A stretch of 64,000 nucleotides of DNA from Sporosarcina ureilytica. Lineage in GTDB: Bacteria; Bacillota; Bacilli; Bacillales_A; Planococcaceae. Both the position numbers and the translations under genes were made by a program. The notes below the pieces were generated by a model. It was not told the origin of the DNA. It made no database searches and worked only from the letters and a program-made list of their open reading frames with translations. Positions within the stretch are counted from its first letter, which is position 1. Each line of letters begins with the position of its first letter. The stretch lies in NCBI RefSeq assembly GCF_001753205.1, contig NZ_CP017560.1:2542001-2606000 (forward strand), given 5' to 3'. This document shows, one piece after another, positions 62,744-64,000 of the stretch.

Positions 62744-64000
62744 TTAAAGAGACATGACCGCATCAATAAATTTGTCTCCACGTACCTCAAAGCTTGCATA
62801 TTCATCCCAACTTGCACTCGCCGGCGACAATAAGATAATATCCTTTTCTGAAGATAAATCGTGAGCCAACTGAACAGCGTGTTCCATTGTTGTTGCTTCT
62901 ACAACACTTTTCACTCCACATGATTTGGCAAATTCAGCAAACCTTTTTTTCGTTTCACCAAGTGCGACGACAGCCTTCACATTCTCCATATAAGGTCTTA
63001 ATTCTTCGAATGAATGCCCTCTATCCAATCCACCGGCTAACAATACTATCTGGCTATCAAATGCGGCTAACGCACTTTTAGTTGCCAATGTGTTGGTCGC
63101 TTTCGAATCGTTATAATATTTTCTGCCATGTAACTCCTTCACAAACTGCATACGATGCTTAACACCCGTGAAAGAACTGAGTACGTCAATAATTGCGGAT
63201 TTCTCACAGCCTAGCAAGATTGCTGCAGCTGACGCAGATAATATATTTTCAAGATTATGCTTTCCTGGTAGTTTAATAACTGAGCGACTAATAAAAGGTT
63301 CACCATTCCAATATATTTCATGTTCATCAGCTGATATGCCATAGTCTTTCTTTCCTTCAACAGAAAAAGGAATTTTGATTGCATTAGAGTGTGCCGCAAT
63401 TTCTCGTACAGGTGCTTGATCAGCATTATAAATTAGGAAATCATCATCGATTTGATGCGCTGTAATTTGTGCTTTCGCTTGACTATATGATTCAAAATTC
63501 CCATGGTAATCAAGATGTGCGTCGTATAAATTTGTGATCATCGCGATTTTAGGCCGAAATGTTTCCACGCCCATTAATTGAAATGAAGAAGCTTCTAGCA
63601 CAATGACGTTCTCTTCTTTTGCCTCTTGGGCAACTGAACAAGCAACAGTTCCTATGTTCCCAGCAATGAGTGGTTTCTCATTTCCAATACTCAACATGTG
63701 GTACAACAAAGTCGTCGTCGTTGTTTTTCCATTCGAACCAGTAATCCCGACAATTGGTGCTTCGCTAATTTGATAAGCGATCTCAATTTCGGTCCAAATC
63801 GGAATCTCTTTTTCAATCGCCTGTTGAATCATGCTATTCGTATAAGGGATTCCAGGATTTTTGACGATGACAGCAAAATCCTCATCTAACAAATCAGTCG
63901 GATGCCCCCCACAAATTACTCGAACACCTTCTTTTAATAAAGCAGAAGCTTCCGCGTTATTCTCTAAGGGTGAAGCATCGTTTACTGTCACTTCAGCGCC
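62744..64000 (-). CDS. murD: UDP-N-acetylmuramoylalanine-D-glutamate ligase MurD (partial, N-terminus missing)
   Basis: About 418 residues are visible; roughly the first 40 lie beyond the right edge. The reading frame is open to the end (GAEVTVNDASPLE at the edge). Mur ligase motifs are visible: ATP loop GITGSNGKTTTTTLLY, YDAHLDYHGNFESY, the KHRMQFV region and NDSKATN. It adds D-glutamate to UDP-MurNAc-L-Ala in the cytoplasm. It is followed by the SEDS gene after 16-43 bases, depending on that start. Confidence 0.95.
   Translation of the reverse strand, partial: GAEVTVNDASPLENNAEASALLKEGVRVICGGHPTDLLDEDFAVIVKNPGIPYTNSMIQQAIEKEIPIWTEIEIAYQISEAPIVGITGSNGKTTTTTLLYHMLSIGNEKPLIAGNIGTVACSVAQEAKEENVIVLEASSFQLMGVETFRPKIAMITNLYDAHLDYHGNFESYSQAKAQITAHQIDDDFLIYNADQAPVREIAAHSNAIKIPFSVEGKKDYGISADEHEIYWNGEPFISRSVIKLPGKHNLENILSASAAAILLGCEKSAIIDVLSSFTGVKHRMQFVKELHGRKYYNDSKATNTLATKSALAAFDSQIVLLAGGLDRGHSFEELRPYMENVKAVVALGETKKRFAEFAKSCGVKSVVEATTMEHAVQLAHDLSSEKDIILLSPASASWDEYASFEVRGDKFIDAVMSL

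Overview
This window looks like the chromosome of a low-GC, endospore-forming Firmicute of the order Bacillales. Gene content and order follow Bacillus subtilis closely from the ffh/ftsY/smc block through the pyr operon to the sigE/sigG and ftsA/ftsZ blocks. Diagnostic sporulation genes are present: spoVM, spoIIGA, sigE, sigG and ylmC. The protein sequences and several gene losses relative to B. subtilis suggest a Planococcaceae-type organism such as Sporosarcina or a relative. That family placement is an inference from impression and was not computed. Almost all genes lie on the minus strand, so the layout below runs with ascending coordinates, which is opposite to transcription.

Region 1 (1-10,000) holds SRP components (ffh partial, ylxM, ftsY), smc, rnc, and the fatty-acid/phospholipid operon fapR-plsX-fabD-fabG-acpP. 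A near-perfect FapR operator and a sigma-A promoter precede fapR. A terminator after acpP and a new promoter separate rnc-smc-ftsY-ylxM-ffh from it. Region 2 (10,000-16,000) holds recG, L-serine dehydratase (sdaAB, sdaAA), fakA-like yloV and the Asp23-family yloU. Region 3 (16,100-29,300) holds rpmB on the plus strand, then spoVM (46 codons), thiN, rpe, rsgA, prkC, prpC, rsmB, fmt, def, priA, coaBC, rpoZ and gmk. Many of these are coupled by 1- or 4-bp overlaps.

Region 4 (29,400-33,300) has rqcH on the plus strand, converging on a large-subunit catalase. Region 5 (33,400-45,200) is the complete pyrimidine operon pyrR-pyrP-pyrB-pyrC-carA-carB-pyrK-pyrD-pyrF-pyrE, with a PyrR-type attenuator before pyrR. 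Region 6 (45,200-53,400) holds rluD-type synthase, lspA, ileS with a T-box leader, divIVA, ylmH, ylmG, sepF, ylmE and ylmC. Region 7 (53,400-64,000) holds sigG, sigE, spoIIGA, ftsZ, ftsA, sbp, two DUF881 genes, divIB, an FtsW/SpoVE-type SEDS gene and murD (partial).

Most of the window is conserved housekeeping sequence and I see no new multi-gene system. The strongest anomaly is carA. The glutaminase domain of carbamoyl-phosphate synthase has lost the catalytic Cys (Gly) and the catalytic His (Tyr), plus the Asp of the GPGDP motif, while the rest is intact. This suggests an ammonia-dependent enzyme. Other points of interest are a probable CTG start in rsgA, a family of dispersed palindromic repeats, a 130-bp inverted-repeat element inserted between the ileS T-box and its start codon, and losses from conserved clusters (rlmN, murG/murB, remA/yicC, ylmD). 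Protein family calls rest on recognition of motifs and remembered family lengths; no database search was run.
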